A DNA stretch of 50,230 bases from Actinobacteria bacterium UBA4719 (GTDB lineage Bacteria; Actinomycetota; Actinomycetes; Actinomycetales; Dermatophilaceae), in assembly GCA_002404345.1 (NCBI GenBank), contig DHJN01000196.1, forward strand, positions 4,197 to 54,426. The letters are read 5' to 3'. This document shows positions 17,638 through 27,301 of the stretch, piece after piece; positions within the stretch are counted from its first letter, which is position 1, and each line of letters opens with the position of its first letter. The position numbers were made by a program, and so were the translations under genes. The notes under the pieces were generated by a model. The model saw nothing but the letters and a program-made list of their open reading frames with translations. It was not told the origin of the DNA and ran no database searches.

Positions 17638-19095
17638 TCAGCCCCTCGGGACAAGCAGCTCCCAGGTCAGCGCAGCTTGGTCAAAACCCGGCACAGCTTG
17701 CAGGGCGCCAAGGTCGACATGGGTGCCGACCAGCACTGGTTCGGGCAACGTGTGGCCGAGGTCGATGTCAATGTAGGCGAACTCGGCGACGAACGGCCTC
17801 GATGGGATATTTGTCTCGGCGGGCCCCACCCCGCGTATGACGAGGCTGGGCACGGGCATCCAGGTACCGGACAGGCCGAACGCCTCGACGCGGAAGTGGT
17901 TGCGGACTCGCAGGTCCTCCAATAGCTTCGTCAGGCTCATCGCGGGGTCGACCGTGAGGTCCGTCGTTCCGGAGCCACTGGGGTGCGCCGGCGCGGGAAT
18001 CTTATCTGTGGCTGTGGCTGTGGCTGTGTCCGAGGGCGTGGCCGAGGGCGAGGGCGTGCTGTTGGCGGCCGCGCGTTTCGACCGGGTGCGCCGCGACAGC
18101 AGGATCCTGGCGATCGACCGCCCGCCGCCATCCATACCTCTGGCTTCGGACGCGGAGGCGGCCGCGCTGACTGGTGCGAATGCAGCCCCGGCGGGCGTGG
18201 GTCCGGCGGCCCCCTCGGCAGCGGCCGAGTCTCGGGTGCCGCGGGTGGCGTCGGCGGATCCGTTCGAGTCGACGTACGGCGAGCCCCACGGTCGGGTCAT
18301 CCGGACGCGCAACGTCCAGCGGGCCGGCGCCGCGGCGCCGGGCGAGGCGACGAACAGGTCCGTCCGCAGCGCTACGGCGTCAAGCGTAGCGTCGACAGGC
18401 GGTGCCGCAGGTGCAGCCTGAGGCGACGTGACAGCCGACGCAGCTGCGCCAGCCGACGTGGCTGCGCCAGCTGAAGTAGGCGCGCCAGAGGGGGCGAGGC
18501 CGCCGACGGACAGCTGGTGGACCAGCGGGACGGCGTCGTGGTCGACCGGCGCCAGGCCGACGGCGTCGATCTGGACGCCGATGGGGGCGAAGGGGGCGAG
18601 CTGATGCCGGGCCCAGGACGGTAGCGGATCGATGCTCTGCACCTCGACGATCAGCAGGCCAGCCTCGTCCAGCGCCTCCGCAGGCAGGTCGAAACGCGCC
18701 TCGCCCCGCGTGACACCGCCCGCATCCTGGGGACGGCGCACCAGATACACCGCGGCGCGGGTGGCGCCCTGGGAGCGAACCAGGAACAACCGGCCGCGGG
18801 CCGGATCACGGTTCTTGAGGTGTTGCGGGGCGCGCGCCTCCCACCAGTCTGCCGACGCGTTGTCAATGCTGAACCTGACGCTGACCCGGACCGCACCACC
18901 GCTCGGCCGGACTTTCAGGCCGAACAGTGCAGGCGTGGCGCCGTACCGGCCGAGCACCGTGACTCCGCGTGCCACCTTGTCCACCACCAGCAGCTCCGGG
19001 CGGTTGCCGGCAGTGAGCGTGCCCGGGACGGGCAATGACGGCACCGGCGCCTCGAACGCCGTCTGTAGGGCAAGTTTCACGGGCAAGTCGTTCAC
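17638..19095 (-). CDS. Unrecognised protein with Ala/Pro/Ser/Thr-rich linkers
   Basis: A protein of about 485 residues that I do not recognise. The first 210 residues look like a folded, beta-rich domain (RFSIDNASADWWEARAPQHL, GRLFLVRSQGATRAAVYLVR, EVQSIDPLPSW). Two low-complexity linkers follow, one Ala-rich (PTSAGAATSAGAAASA) and one Ser/Thr/Pro-rich (STPSPSATPSDTATATA), separated by a short basic piece. The last 110 residues again look folded (LLEDLRVRNHFRVEAFGLSG, EPVLVGTHVDLGALQAVPGF). No signal peptide or membrane helix is apparent. The start codon overlaps the stop of the upstream polysaccharide-type gene (GTGGTGA), so the two are translationally coupled and probably act together. It is last in the MoxR operon and convergent with the sigma factor gene. 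Confidence 0.72.
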   Translation of the reverse strand: MNDLPVKLALQTAFEAPVPSLPVPGTLTAGNRPELLVVDKVARGVTVLGRYGATPALFGLKVRPSGGAVRVSVRFSIDNASADWWEARAPQHLKNRDPARGRLFLVRSQGATRAAVYLVRRPQDAGGVTRGEARFDLPAEALDEAGLLIVEVQSIDPLPSWARHQLAPFAPIGVQIDAVGLAPVDHDAVPLVHQLSVGGLAPSGAPTSAGAATSAGAAASAVTSPQAAPAAPPVDATLDAVALRTDLFVASPGAAAPARWTLRVRMTRPWGSPYVDSNGSADATRGTRDSAAAEGAAGPTPAGAAFAPVSAAASASEARGMDGGGRSIARILLSRRTRSKRAAANSTPSPSATPSDTATATATDKIPAPAHPSGSGTTDLTVDPAMSLTKLLEDLRVRNHFRVEAFGLSGTWMPVPSLVIRGVGPAETNIPSRPFVAEFAYIDIDLGHTLPEPVLVGTHVDLGALQAVPGFDQAALTWELLVPRG

Positions 19096-20486
19096 CACTG
19101 CCTCACCGCGCCCAGCTGCTCATTCAGGCTGTCGGGGCCGCGGGCGAAGTCGACGCGGGTCAGGAACGGCTCCTGCCGCGACCACATCCGCTGCGTCGAG
19201 ACAAACGCCGCGTCGCCGTCGCTCTCCACCTGCCGCATCGCCACCGAAAGGGCGTTGAACAGCTCCTCGTTCTGGCCCATTTCCCAATGCTGCACCAGGT
19301 GCGACGCGACATCGCCACCGCTTCGATAGAACCACAGCCACAGCCGGGCCCGCTCGATCTGCTCCTCGGTTATCAGTGACCGCCCCTCGACCAGTCCGGC
19401 GAGCGCGTCCCGAAGCAATCGCCAGTAGTCGCCCTCGTCCCGCGCCACGGAGGTGAAGCCGCAGCCACTCCACTCCGACCAGCCGGCCTGGATCGCCGGG
19501 ATCCCGTAGACGGGTAGTTCCGCGCTGGTGCTGCCGCGAACCGTTACTCCGAGGTCGACCAGGCTCCACATCACGTTCTTGCTCAGCTCGAGGCTAGGCA
19601 GAAACACCAGATGCTCCGCGTCGGTGTGCCGGGCGGCTACGCGGTCGAAGAAGCCGGTCGAGTCGTACTTTGCCTGCGACGGATGGTCCACGAACAGCCA
19701 GTTCACCGTCGGCTCGGCAGCCGCGAACGCCGCGGTCTCCTCGAACCAGCGGCCGAGGTCCTCGAACACCTCGACGTTGGTGTTCAGCGCATCCGAGGTC
19801 GCGTGGTTGTAGATGGCCACCACCGGCTTTGTCCGGTCGAAGCCGAGCCGATCCATCGCATGCGTGCGGATCGCCTGCCGTTCTTGGGGCGTGCGGAACT
19901 CCACCGACGACACCACACCGCCGCCGCGCCACCACGACGGCCGGCCGAGGTTGCTCTTCGACCGCCAGGCGGTCAGCTCGGCACTGCGCCGCAGCACGTT
20001 GCGGTTCGCCCACAGATGCTGCTCGAAGAACTCGGCGATCTGCCGAGTGCTGTGCATCCGGAACGACCCCTCTCCGACCAGGGTCTCCGGGAACAACGTG
20101 TACGCCTCCCGGCCACGTGGAGGTCCTTGGGTGGTTCGCCACCGAGCCGTGCGTCGACGATGTCGTGGATGTCGATGACGTCCTCGGCGCCGTATGCCCG
20201 GGCCAACTTTTCCAGACCGGGTTTGTCGTAATACGGTCCAGAGGATCTCGTTCCAGTCCTCGTCCGCCCCCGTGTAGACCACGATCTGTGCTGGGATGAA
20301 GCGACGGATCGCGTTCGCGATCGTCAAGTTCCGGATTGAGACCCGGATGTCCTCGGTCATCAGCTCGACCAAGATCGTCGCCTCACCCGCCGGCAGCGTG
20401 TTCCGGGGCCAGAACTGGGCCGCCGTCTCACAATAGCGATCGAACTCCAGCCCGAGCAGCTGAGGCGACTTCGCGGTTGAGTTCAC
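19092..20486 (-). CDS. Putative GT-B-like surface-polysaccharide biosynthesis protein, with two compensating frameshifts
   Basis: A 464-codon frame whose C-terminal half resembles GT-B-fold capsule or teichoic-type polysaccharide proteins: PVVAIYNHATSDALN, VNWLFVDHPSQAKYDSTGFF, and the nucleotide-site-like GVTVRGSTSAELPVYGIPAI. Within codons about 85-125 the frame turns Arg/Pro-rich (RRRGRHRHPRHRRRTARW). In that same stretch (about 20115-20235) the neighbouring frame reads sensibly: KLARAYGAEDVIDIHDIVDA, then LGGEPPKDLHVAG. So the natural protein appears to leave the frame near 20232 and return near 20115, which means two indels that cancel. Either both are sequencing errors or a 40-residue segment is scrambled. 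The start is GTG 20486, 12 bases after the transglutaminase stop, indicating membership of the MoxR operon. Substrate unknown. Confidence 0.62.
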   Translation of the reverse strand: MNSTAKSPQLLGLEFDRYCETAAQFWPRNTLPAGEATILVELMTEDIRVSIRNLTIANAIRRFIPAQIVVYTGADEDWNEILWTVLRQTRSGKVGPGIRRRGRHRHPRHRRRTARWRTTQGPPRGREAYTLFPETLVGEGSFRMHSTRQIAEFFEQHLWANRNVLRRSAELTAWRSKSNLGRPSWWRGGGVVSSVEFRTPQERQAIRTHAMDRLGFDRTKPVVAIYNHATSDALNTNVEVFEDLGRWFEETAAFAAAEPTVNWLFVDHPSQAKYDSTGFFDRVAARHTDAEHLVFLPSLELSKNVMWSLVDLGVTVRGSTSAELPVYGIPAIQAGWSEWSGCGFTSVARDEGDYWRLLRDALAGLVEGRSLITEEQIERARLWLWFYRSGGDVASHLVQHWEMGQNEELFNALSVAMRQVESDGDAAFVSTQRMWSRQEPFLTRVDFARGPDSLNEQLGAVRQW

Positions 20487-20498
20487 TCGTGGATCATG

Positions 20499-22919
20499 TC
20501 AGGCCCGGTGTGGGTGGCTACGTCCTGTGTGTCGGCGGGGGAACCGTTGGCGCGCGATGCCCCTGACATCGCGCAGGGGAGCCTGGACGCGCCAGGCGAA
20601 GTCGGCTCTCGATGAACGCAGCTGGGCAATGCCGCTGCTGGGCCACAGGGCTGCCCGGAGGCGGTCCTTGCCGCGCCGACTTGCGGCAGCGGCCCTGAGC
20701 ACCTGCCGGGTATCCGCGGAGAGACCGTCCGTGTTTGGAGCGGACACCGCATAGCGCGAGCGTTCCAGCGTCTGCACAACCCTGCCGAGCGCCTGTGAGG
20801 CCGCACCCTCAAGAAACGCCTCTCGGTCGTAGTAGGCGTGTAGCTGTCGGGGGGTACGACTGGGTGCGGGCGCGATCCCGAGATCGCCCAGCGACGACGT
20901 CAAGAGCCCCCACTGGACCTCCACCCGTTGCGCAGCAGTACGGGCTGTGATGAGGCTGCGTCGACGACGCCAACGCGCTGCCGAGGGCACCACCAGGGAT
21001 CCGAGCAGCCCGACCAGGGACCCGAGCAGGCCCAGTCCCCAGCCGTGCGTCAGCCACCGGATTGCCGAGGTCGGGCTCAGGCCGACCACCGGGCTCGTGC
21101 CGTCGCCTGCCGAGGGAACGCCCAGAACCTTTCGTGCGGTGCTGGGGGGAGCCGGCTTCGTGGCCTGGTCCGGTGCGCTGCCGATGGCCGGAGTCCCGGC
21201 AGGCGTCGGTGGGATGGCGTATGCCGGCGGCGACCCCCGGGAGGGGGTTGGTTCGAACCGGCTCCAGCCGATGCCGTCGAGATAGAGCTCCGGCCAGGTG
21301 TGGGCCTGCGATGCGGTGACTGTCCAGACGCCCTTGGCCTCGGTCCCGGGCAGGAAGCCGATCGCCATCCGCGCCGGGATGCCGGCAGCGCGCGACATCA
21401 TCACCATGGCCGTGGCGAACTGGACGCAGTAGCCCTGCTTGGTGACCAGGAAGTTCGTCAGAGGGTCGAAGCCGGCATCGTTGCCGAACTGGTCCTTGGT
21501 TGGCGGAGCCGGGGTCAGGGAGTAGGTGAAACCGCCGGTGGCTCGCAGGTACTGCTGGATGGCCAGGGCCTTGTCGTAGGCCGAGGACTTGCCGGTCGTG
21601 AGCTTTTCGGTGAGAGCGGTGATGGTGTTGGCGGACCGATCATCGAGGATCAGGTCGTTGTTGTTGGCGGCCGGGACGCGGGCGCTCGCCGAAGGGCTTC
21701 GCAGCATCGTCGCGGTGGGCTCGAGACGCCAGTAGGACACCGCGTAGGAGTCGGGTCGCTTGGCCACCCTGACGGTCTGGGTCTGGAAAGACAGTCCCCA
21801 GGGGATGTTGCCCAGGTCGGCCGAGATCATCGGATATGGAGCGGCCAGGTTGGGCTCGTCGAGCAGGTTGCGATCGAATGACATGGCGAAAGGCTTCTTG
21901 GGGACATCGGTCGCGAGCCCGGTGGGTCCGGGGACTGAGGGGTTCCTGGAAAGGGCCAGCTGGCGTTCACGCTCAGGGATCCACACGCCTTGGTCGGACT
22001 CGTAAAAGGCGCTGACGGCGACGCGTAGCGGGGGTGGCGAGGGGTCGGCGGTCTTGTACTGCAGCAGCGGAGCCGTGCTTGGACTGCTGAGGTCCGCAGC
22101 CAGGTTGAGGCTCAGCGAGAAGCCGACCGTGCCGGGGCCACTGCTATTGGGTGACGACTGACGGCCGAGACCGGACACCAGGAAGGTCGGTGGAAGCTGG
22201 GGCAGTACGACGGGCACGGCCACCGCGGCGACCAGTGCCGCAGCACCCAGCATCCGCGCTCTCGAGGCGTATGCGTACACACCTTGGGAGTCGGGGCTCT
22301 GCGGCGCTGGCGTGCGAGCCACCGACACGGTGGTACCCCACCGGCGCAGGAAGGTGCTTCCAGCCCTGGCGACCAGGATGAGCCACATGGAGCCAGCCGC
22401 GACGAAGAAGATGACGGGAAGTGCGGAACCGCTGTTGGCGGCTGCAGCAAGGAACGCGGTCAGCAGCGGCAGACCGGCCAGCGGGGGGGAGCGGCGGGTG
22501 ACGGCAAGGTAGTCCACTGCCAGGGCGATCAGGCCAAGGGCGCAACCCACGACGAAGATCAGCCCCGGTGTTGAAGGTGCCGGCGCGGCATACGACCGCA
22601 CGGTGACCAGGGCCTCGCGAACGAGCCTGCCCGCGACGCCCAGCGTCTCGAAGGTTGGCAGACCGTGCCAGAGACGACCCCGGCCATAGATCGCGCTGGC
22701 GGCAAGGACGGAGCACACCAGCTGCACTATCAGGACCTGCCAGCCACGCAGGGACAGCGACCTGGCGATGACGCCGCTGATGGCGATCGTGGCGAGCAGC
22801 AGCACTGTTCCGCGAAGCCAGGTCGGCTCAGCCAGCAGGGTCGAGACCGGCCACGCAGCGGTCAGGGTGGCGATCGCGGCCAGTGTCGCGTCGACGCCTT
22901 GGCCGGCCGGGCCCTTCAT
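20499..22919 (-). CDS. Membrane transglutaminase-like protein (TgpA family)
   Basis: An 806-residue protein with a multi-helix N-terminal membrane domain (about 10-245), a large extracytoplasmic region, a transglutaminase-like cysteine-protease-fold domain at about 430-560, a further membrane helix at about 630-655 and a cytoplasmic DUF4129-like tail. The catalytic triad is visible: GYCVQFATAM (Cys 498), QAHTWPEL (His 540) and YLDGIGW (Asp 548). Such proteins almost always sit with MoxR ATPases and DUF58 proteins; the target of the enzyme is not established. The ATG at 22919 overlaps the DUF58 stop as ATGA. The tail is Arg-rich at its very end. Confidence 0.9.
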   Translation of the reverse strand: MKGPAGQGVDATLAAIATLTAAWPVSTLLAEPTWLRGTVLLLATIAISGVIARSLSLRGWQVLIVQLVCSVLAASAIYGRGRLWHGLPTFETLGVAGRLVREALVTVRSYAAPAPSTPGLIFVVGCALGLIALAVDYLAVTRRSPPLAGLPLLTAFLAAAANSGSALPVIFFVAAGSMWLILVARAGSTFLRRWGTTVSVARTPAPQSPDSQGVYAYASRARMLGAAALVAAVAVPVVLPQLPPTFLVSGLGRQSSPNSSGPGTVGFSLSLNLAADLSSPSTAPLLQYKTADPSPPPLRVAVSAFYESDQGVWIPERERQLALSRNPSVPGPTGLATDVPKKPFAMSFDRNLLDEPNLAAPYPMISADLGNIPWGLSFQTQTVRVAKRPDSYAVSYWRLEPTATMLRSPSASARVPAANNNDLILDDRSANTITALTEKLTTGKSSAYDKALAIQQYLRATGGFTYSLTPAPPTKDQFGNDAGFDPLTNFLVTKQGYCVQFATAMVMMSRAAGIPARMAIGFLPGTEAKGVWTVTASQAHTWPELYLDGIGWSRFEPTPSRGSPPAYAIPPTPAGTPAIGSAPDQATKPAPPSTARKVLGVPSAGDGTSPVVGLSPTSAIRWLTHGWGLGLLGSLVGLLGSLVVPSAARWRRRRSLITARTAAQRVEVQWGLLTSSLGDLGIAPAPSRTPRQLHAYYDREAFLEGAASQALGRVVQTLERSRYAVSAPNTDGLSADTRQVLRAAAASRRGKDRLRAALWPSSGIAQLRSSRADFAWRVQAPLRDVRGIARQRFPRRHTGRSHPHRA

Positions 22920-24181
22920 CGCCCGGGCCCGACCATCGCTGCGGCGCGTGCGGACACGATGTTCCATGCTTGGGCGACCGTCATGCCTGAGCCCACAACG
23001 CACGTGCTCCATCCGGCGGCGGCGACCAGGCCTGCCAGCGCCAGTGCCTGGTCCGTGGGCGCCCCAGGACGACCGCCGCCAAAGCTGGCGGAGTCGAGCA
23101 GGAACAGCAGACCGCTTCCCCCCGGCTGGCGCAGGGCCGCGATCCGTCGCAGCACGGCTTCGTCGTGGTCTGTGACCATGGCGATCACCAGGCCACCGGC
23201 GGCGGTCAGCGGATGCGCCGAATGGAGCACCTCTTCGAACTGCTGGGCAACGCCCAGCTGGGCCACGGCCAGCGAGGCCAGCGCGTTGTCGATCTCGACG
23301 GTCCGGGTGGCCTCGCCCGTGGCTGTGGTCTCGCTGCTCACCAGGTGAAGTGCGTAGCTGTGCTCGGACAGGTGCGCGGCGATGGAGGCAGCGGCTGTGA
23401 CCGTCCATTCGAAGGACCCCAGAGTGCCTGAGCCCCGGTGCCCGTCCGCGCGGGAGTCCATCACGATGACGGCGCGCCGCCGTGCGGGGCGGTCCTCCTG
23501 GCGCACCATCAGCTCGGAGCGATGGGCCGTGGCCGGCCAGTGGATGCGGCGCAGATCATCGCCGTCGCGGAAGCTTCGGATGGCGACGTCGTCCTCGCCG
23601 TGCAGTGCGACCATGTGCGGGATGGCGCCTTCCGCGCCGATGCCGTCCCCCCGGTGCCGCCCACTGCCGAGGACTTCGATGCGGGGCAGGACCAGCACGT
23701 CGGTGGAGCCGGGCAGCGATACGGCGATTGTGGCCAGCCCGAACGGGTCCCGCACGCGCAGCATCAGGGGCCCGAGCCGGTGACGTCCGCGGACGTGGGA
23801 ACGGATCTGGTAGTCCACCTCGCGGATGTCACCCGGCTCCATGGGTGGCAGGACGAAACGTGGTCGATCGCCCAGCGCGTGGTCCACCCGTTCCTCGGCC
23901 AGCTGCAGGTGGGTGCGTTTGCCGGAGGTGTTCTGGAGGACGACCTGGACGCTGGCGGTCTGGTCGACGACGAGCCGGGCCGGGTGAACGGTGCGGGTGA
24001 CCACGACGCTGCTGTCTCTGCGCCTGGCGTTCAGGCCGGCGAGCAGCGGCAATGCGGCGAGGAGCACTCCGACCCGGGTGATGTCGGTGAACCCGAGCAG
24101 GAGGCCGCCGAACAGCAAGGTCAGGCCGGCTGCCACGAAGGCATGGCCGCGGGTGGTGAGTACGTCTCGGATGCGGGTCAA
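22916..24181 (-). CDS. DUF58 (vWA-like) membrane protein
   Basis: A protein of about 421 residues. Two membrane helices lie near the N-terminus (HAFVAAGLTLLFGGLLLGF and VGVLLAALPLLAGL). A beta-rich region follows, then the DUF58 core GEDDVAIRSFRDGDDLRRIH with WPATAHRSELMVRQ, followed by a vWA-like RRAVIVMDSR. The C-terminal segment is a Rossmann-like domain. DUF58 proteins are the standard partner of MoxR ATPases and are thought to act as their substrate or adaptor at the membrane. The start is uncertain: TTG 24181 is chosen because the family begins with the first membrane helix soon after; everything upstream to the MoxR gene is a 16-bp repeat array. The stop overlaps the transglutaminase start. 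Confidence 0.86.
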   Translation of the reverse strand: MTRIRDVLTTRGHAFVAAGLTLLFGGLLLGFTDITRVGVLLAALPLLAGLNARRRDSSVVVTRTVHPARLVVDQTASVQVVLQNTSGKRTHLQLAEERVDHALGDRPRFVLPPMEPGDIREVDYQIRSHVRGRHRLGPLMLRVRDPFGLATIAVSLPGSTDVLVLPRIEVLGSGRHRGDGIGAEGAIPHMVALHGEDDVAIRSFRDGDDLRRIHWPATAHRSELMVRQEDRPARRRAVIVMDSRADGHRGSGTLGSFEWTVTAAASIAAHLSEHSYALHLVSSETTATGEATRTVEIDNALASLAVAQLGVAQQFEEVLHSAHPLTAAGGLVIAMVTDHDEAVLRRIAALRQPGGSGLLFLLDSASFGGGRPGAPTDQALALAGLVAAAGWSTCVVGSGMTVAQAWNIVSARAAAMVGPGR

Positions 24182-24206
24182 TGACGTGGTCCGTTCTCTG
24201 TCTGTT

Positions 24207-24286
24207 ATGCCGTTCCGCCTGTATGCCGTTCCGCCCGTAAGCCGTTCCGCCCGTAAGCCGTTCCGCCCGTAAGCCGTTCCGCCCGT
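24207..24286. repeat. 16-bp tandem repeat, five copies, inside the MoxR-DUF58 operon
   Basis: Five head-to-tail 16-bp units (plus-strand AAGCCGTTCCGCCCGT or ATGCCGTTCCGCCTGT variants; 24207, 24223, 24239, 24255, 24271) and the start of a sixth fill nearly the whole 112-bp gap between the MoxR stop and the DUF58 start. On the mRNA strand each unit reads as a GGCGGAACGG-containing element. Because 16 is not a multiple of three, copy-number change would alter leader length without extending a frame. Confidence 0.93.
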
Positions 24287-24293
24287 ATGCCGC

Positions 24294-25316
<1,023 letters not shown>

Positions 25317-25410
25317 GGTGCCTCCCCGTCTTTACTCGATCTTCCCCCACTTCGCTCGATCCGTCACCGGGCCTGCGAGGACCGATCTTGCGGTGCGTTT
25401 GGCTTCTCCG

Positions 25411-25466
25411 TCGGGTCATGGCCGCTGCGCCATCGGGTGATGGCCGCTCCACCATCGGGTCATGGC
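25411..25466. repeat. 22-bp tandem repeat in the MoxR/mraZ divergent region
   Basis: Two 22-bp units beginning TCGGGTCATGGCCGCTGCGC (25411-25432) and TCGGGTGATGGCCGCTCCAC (25433-25454), then a partial third (TCGGGTCATGGCG). They lie within the 298-bp gap between the divergent MoxR and mraZ starts. The rest of the gap holds the MraZ operator, a TTGACC at 25468-25473 and a TACAAT at 25519-25524. Confidence 0.88.
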
Positions 25467-25524
25467 GTTGACCTGTGCAAACAGGCCGCCAAGACACCAG
25501 GACATTGCTCAGATTGCCTACAAT

Positions 25525-25560
25525 GTGGTGCAAAGTGGAGTAACGTGGAGGTTGGTGGAG
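25525..25560 (+). promoter_or_regulatory. MraZ operator: GTGGNG boxes repeated every 10 bp
   Basis: GTGGTG (25525), GTGGAG (25535), GTGGAG (25545) and GTGGAG (25555) are spaced exactly 10 bp apart, and two weaker GTGA boxes continue the phase at 25565 and 25575. MraZ is known to repress its own dcw operon by binding direct GTGG/TGGG-type repeats spaced by one helical turn on one DNA face. A TACAAT (25519-25524) immediately upstream could be the -10, placing the boxes over the transcription start and leader. Confidence 0.82.
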
Positions 25561-25614
25561 AGCAGTGATTGTCAGTGACCGGAGACGAGTCATCGAATGG
25601 GGAGGAGGCGCGCC

Positions 25615-26046
25615 GTGTTCCTTGGCACGCACACCCCCCGACTCGACGATAAGGGTCGCCTCTTCCTGCCGGCCAAGTTTCGTGACCGGCTGGCCAGTGG
25701 CCTGGTCGTTACCCGGGGTCAGGAGCGGTGCCTCTACGTCTTCCCGATGGACGAGTTCGTCCGAGTGGCAGAGACCATGCGCAACGCACCGGTCACGAGC
25801 AAGGCCGTTCGTGACTACCTGCGCGTGTTCCTGTCCGGTGCCTCGGATGAGATCCCCGATAAGCAAGGCAGGGTGACCGTTCCGGCGACGTTGCGCGAGT
25901 ACGCCGGGCTCACCAGGGACTGCACTGTCATCGGCGCAGGATCGCGCGTCGAGCTGTGGGACACGACCGCGTGGAACACCTACCTCGCCAGCACCGAGCA
26001 AGCCTTTGCCGACCAGGCCGAGGAGGTGATTCCCGGCCTCCTGTGA
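25615..26046 (+). CDS. mraZ: Transcriptional regulator MraZ
   Basis: DNA-binding regulator of the division and cell wall cluster with two AbrB-like half-domains. The first has [20 protein letters not shown] (the DxKGRxxxPxxFR motif) and the second [20 protein letters not shown]. The length of 143 is standard. The GTG at 25615 follows GGAGGAG and matches the usual M-F-L-G start; the longer in-frame start at 25597 is unlikely. Its own binding boxes lie just upstream, implying autorepression. Confidence 0.96.
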   Translation: MFLGTHTPRLDDKGRLFLPAKFRDRLASGLVVTRGQERCLYVFPMDEFVRVAETMRNAPVTSKAVRDYLRVFLSGASDEIPDKQGRVTVPATLREYAGLTRDCTVIGAGSRVELWDTTAWNTYLASTEQAFADQAEEVIPGLL

Positions 26047-26184
26047 TGTGCGCAGCGGTGACCAGCCGGCCCCTGAGGTCAGGTCTCCACCCGCTTCGCG
26101 TCCCGACCTCACTTCCCCGATGTCGGGCCGCACCCACTTGAAGCGGTTGGAGACCTGAAACCAGGGACCGGACCAGCGCGACAG

Positions 26185-26244
26185 AACCTCAATGACACGA
26201 ACCTCAATGACACGAACCTCAATGACACGAACCTCAATGACACG
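26185..26244. repeat. 15-bp tandem repeat, four copies, upstream of rsmH
   Basis: AACCTCAATGACACG is repeated four times without error (26185, 26200, 26215, 26230) with a partial fifth. Each unit has an ATG in frame with rsmH and no stop codon, so the frame reads MTRTS repeatedly before entering the gene. The rest of the mraZ-rsmH gap holds an imperfect inverted repeat, TGAGGTC (26074-26080) and GACCTCA (26105-26111). Confidence 0.93.
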
Positions 26245-26302
26245 AACCTCAACGATCCAGGAAATGCAAGACCGTTACCAGACACCAGAGAAAGACGCAC
26301 CG

Positions 26303-27301
26303 ATGATCGTTCGCGGGACAGCCGAGGATCGCCACATCCCTGTCCTGCGCGATCGCATCGTCGAGCTGCTCGCACCCGCACTGCAGGAGACGGGCGCGGT
26401 CATGGTGGACGCCACCGTGGGGATGGGCGGGCACAGCGAGGCGATCCTCGAGCGATGCCCGGGCGCCCGCGTCGTGGGCATCGACCGTGACCTTGAGGCC
26501 TTGAGCCTGGCTGGGGATCGCCTGGCGCGCTTTGGTGACCGGTTCACTGCCGTGCACGCCGTGTATGACGAGCTTCCGCAGATCCTGACCGACCTTGGCC
26601 TCACTGGGTTATCTGCACGTGCATCGGTGTCCGCGGTGCTGCTCGACCTCGGAGTGTCCTCGCTGCAGCTCGATGAGGAGGAGCGCGGGTTCGCCTACCG
26701 GCACGATGCCCCGCTGGACATGCGGATGGACCAAGGCAGCGGAGTCACCGCAGCCCACGTCCTCAACACGTATGACCAAGCCGATCTCGAGCGCATCCTG
26801 CGCGAGTACGGCGAAGAGAGATTCGCCAAGCGCGTGGCCTCGGCCGTCGTGCGCGAGCGGGCCCGGCAACCCTTCACCAGCTCGGCACGGCTGGTCGAGC
26901 TCCTTCGCTCGGCGATTCCTGCCGCTTCGCAGAAGAGCGGTGGACACCCGGCCAAACGCACCTTCCAAGCGTTGCGGATAGAGGTCAACGGCGAGCTCGA
27001 AGCTCTCAAGGCCGTGCTTCCGGCAGCGGTCGACGCACTAGCCGTGGGCGGCCGCATCGCGGTCCTGAGCTACCACTCCCTGGAGGACCGACTCGCCAAG
27101 CAGGTGCTGGCCGCAGGTGCTCACGGCGGCACCCCGGTCGGCCTGCCGGTCGAGCTCCCCGAGCTCGCGGCATACCTGCGCCTGCTCACCCGTGGAGCCG
27201 AGGAACCCGGTGCTGCAGAGATCAACGCCAACCCCCGCGCAGCATCGGCCCGGTTGCGGGCAGCGGAACGAACCAGGGTCTCGAAAGGACACCTCGCATG
27301 A
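26303..27301 (+). CDS. rsmH: 16S rRNA (cytosine(1402)-N(4))-methyltransferase
   Basis: SAM-dependent methylation of C1402 in the ribosomal decoding centre (formerly mraW). The SAM site is [16 protein letters not shown]; other family blocks are [56 protein letters not shown] and [15 protein letters not shown]. The start is uncertain. ATG 26303 lies 9 residues before the conserved DRHIPVL and has GAGAAAG upstream; ATG 26264 and the ATGs in the 15-bp repeats (from 26192) are in frame but have poor ribosome-binding sites. The stop overlaps ftsL (ATGA). Confidence 0.94.
   Translation: MIVRGTAEDRHIPVLRDRIVELLAPALQETGAVMVDATVGMGGHSEAILERCPGARVVGIDRDLEALSLAGDRLARFGDRFTAVHAVYDELPQILTDLGLTGLSARASVSAVLLDLGVSSLQLDEEERGFAYRHDAPLDMRMDQGSGVTAAHVLNTYDQADLERILREYGEERFAKRVASAVVRERARQPFTSSARLVELLRSAIPAASQKSGGHPAKRTFQALRIEVNGELEALKAVLPAAVDALAVGGRIAVLSYHSLEDRLAKQVLAAGAHGGTPVGLPVELPELAAYLRLLTRGAEEPGAAEINANPRAASARLRAAERTRVSKGHLA

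Noticed and set aside
24207..24286. CRISPR array
   Set aside because: The 16-bp units are directly adjacent with no unique spacers, and no cas genes are in the window; it is a plain tandem repeat.
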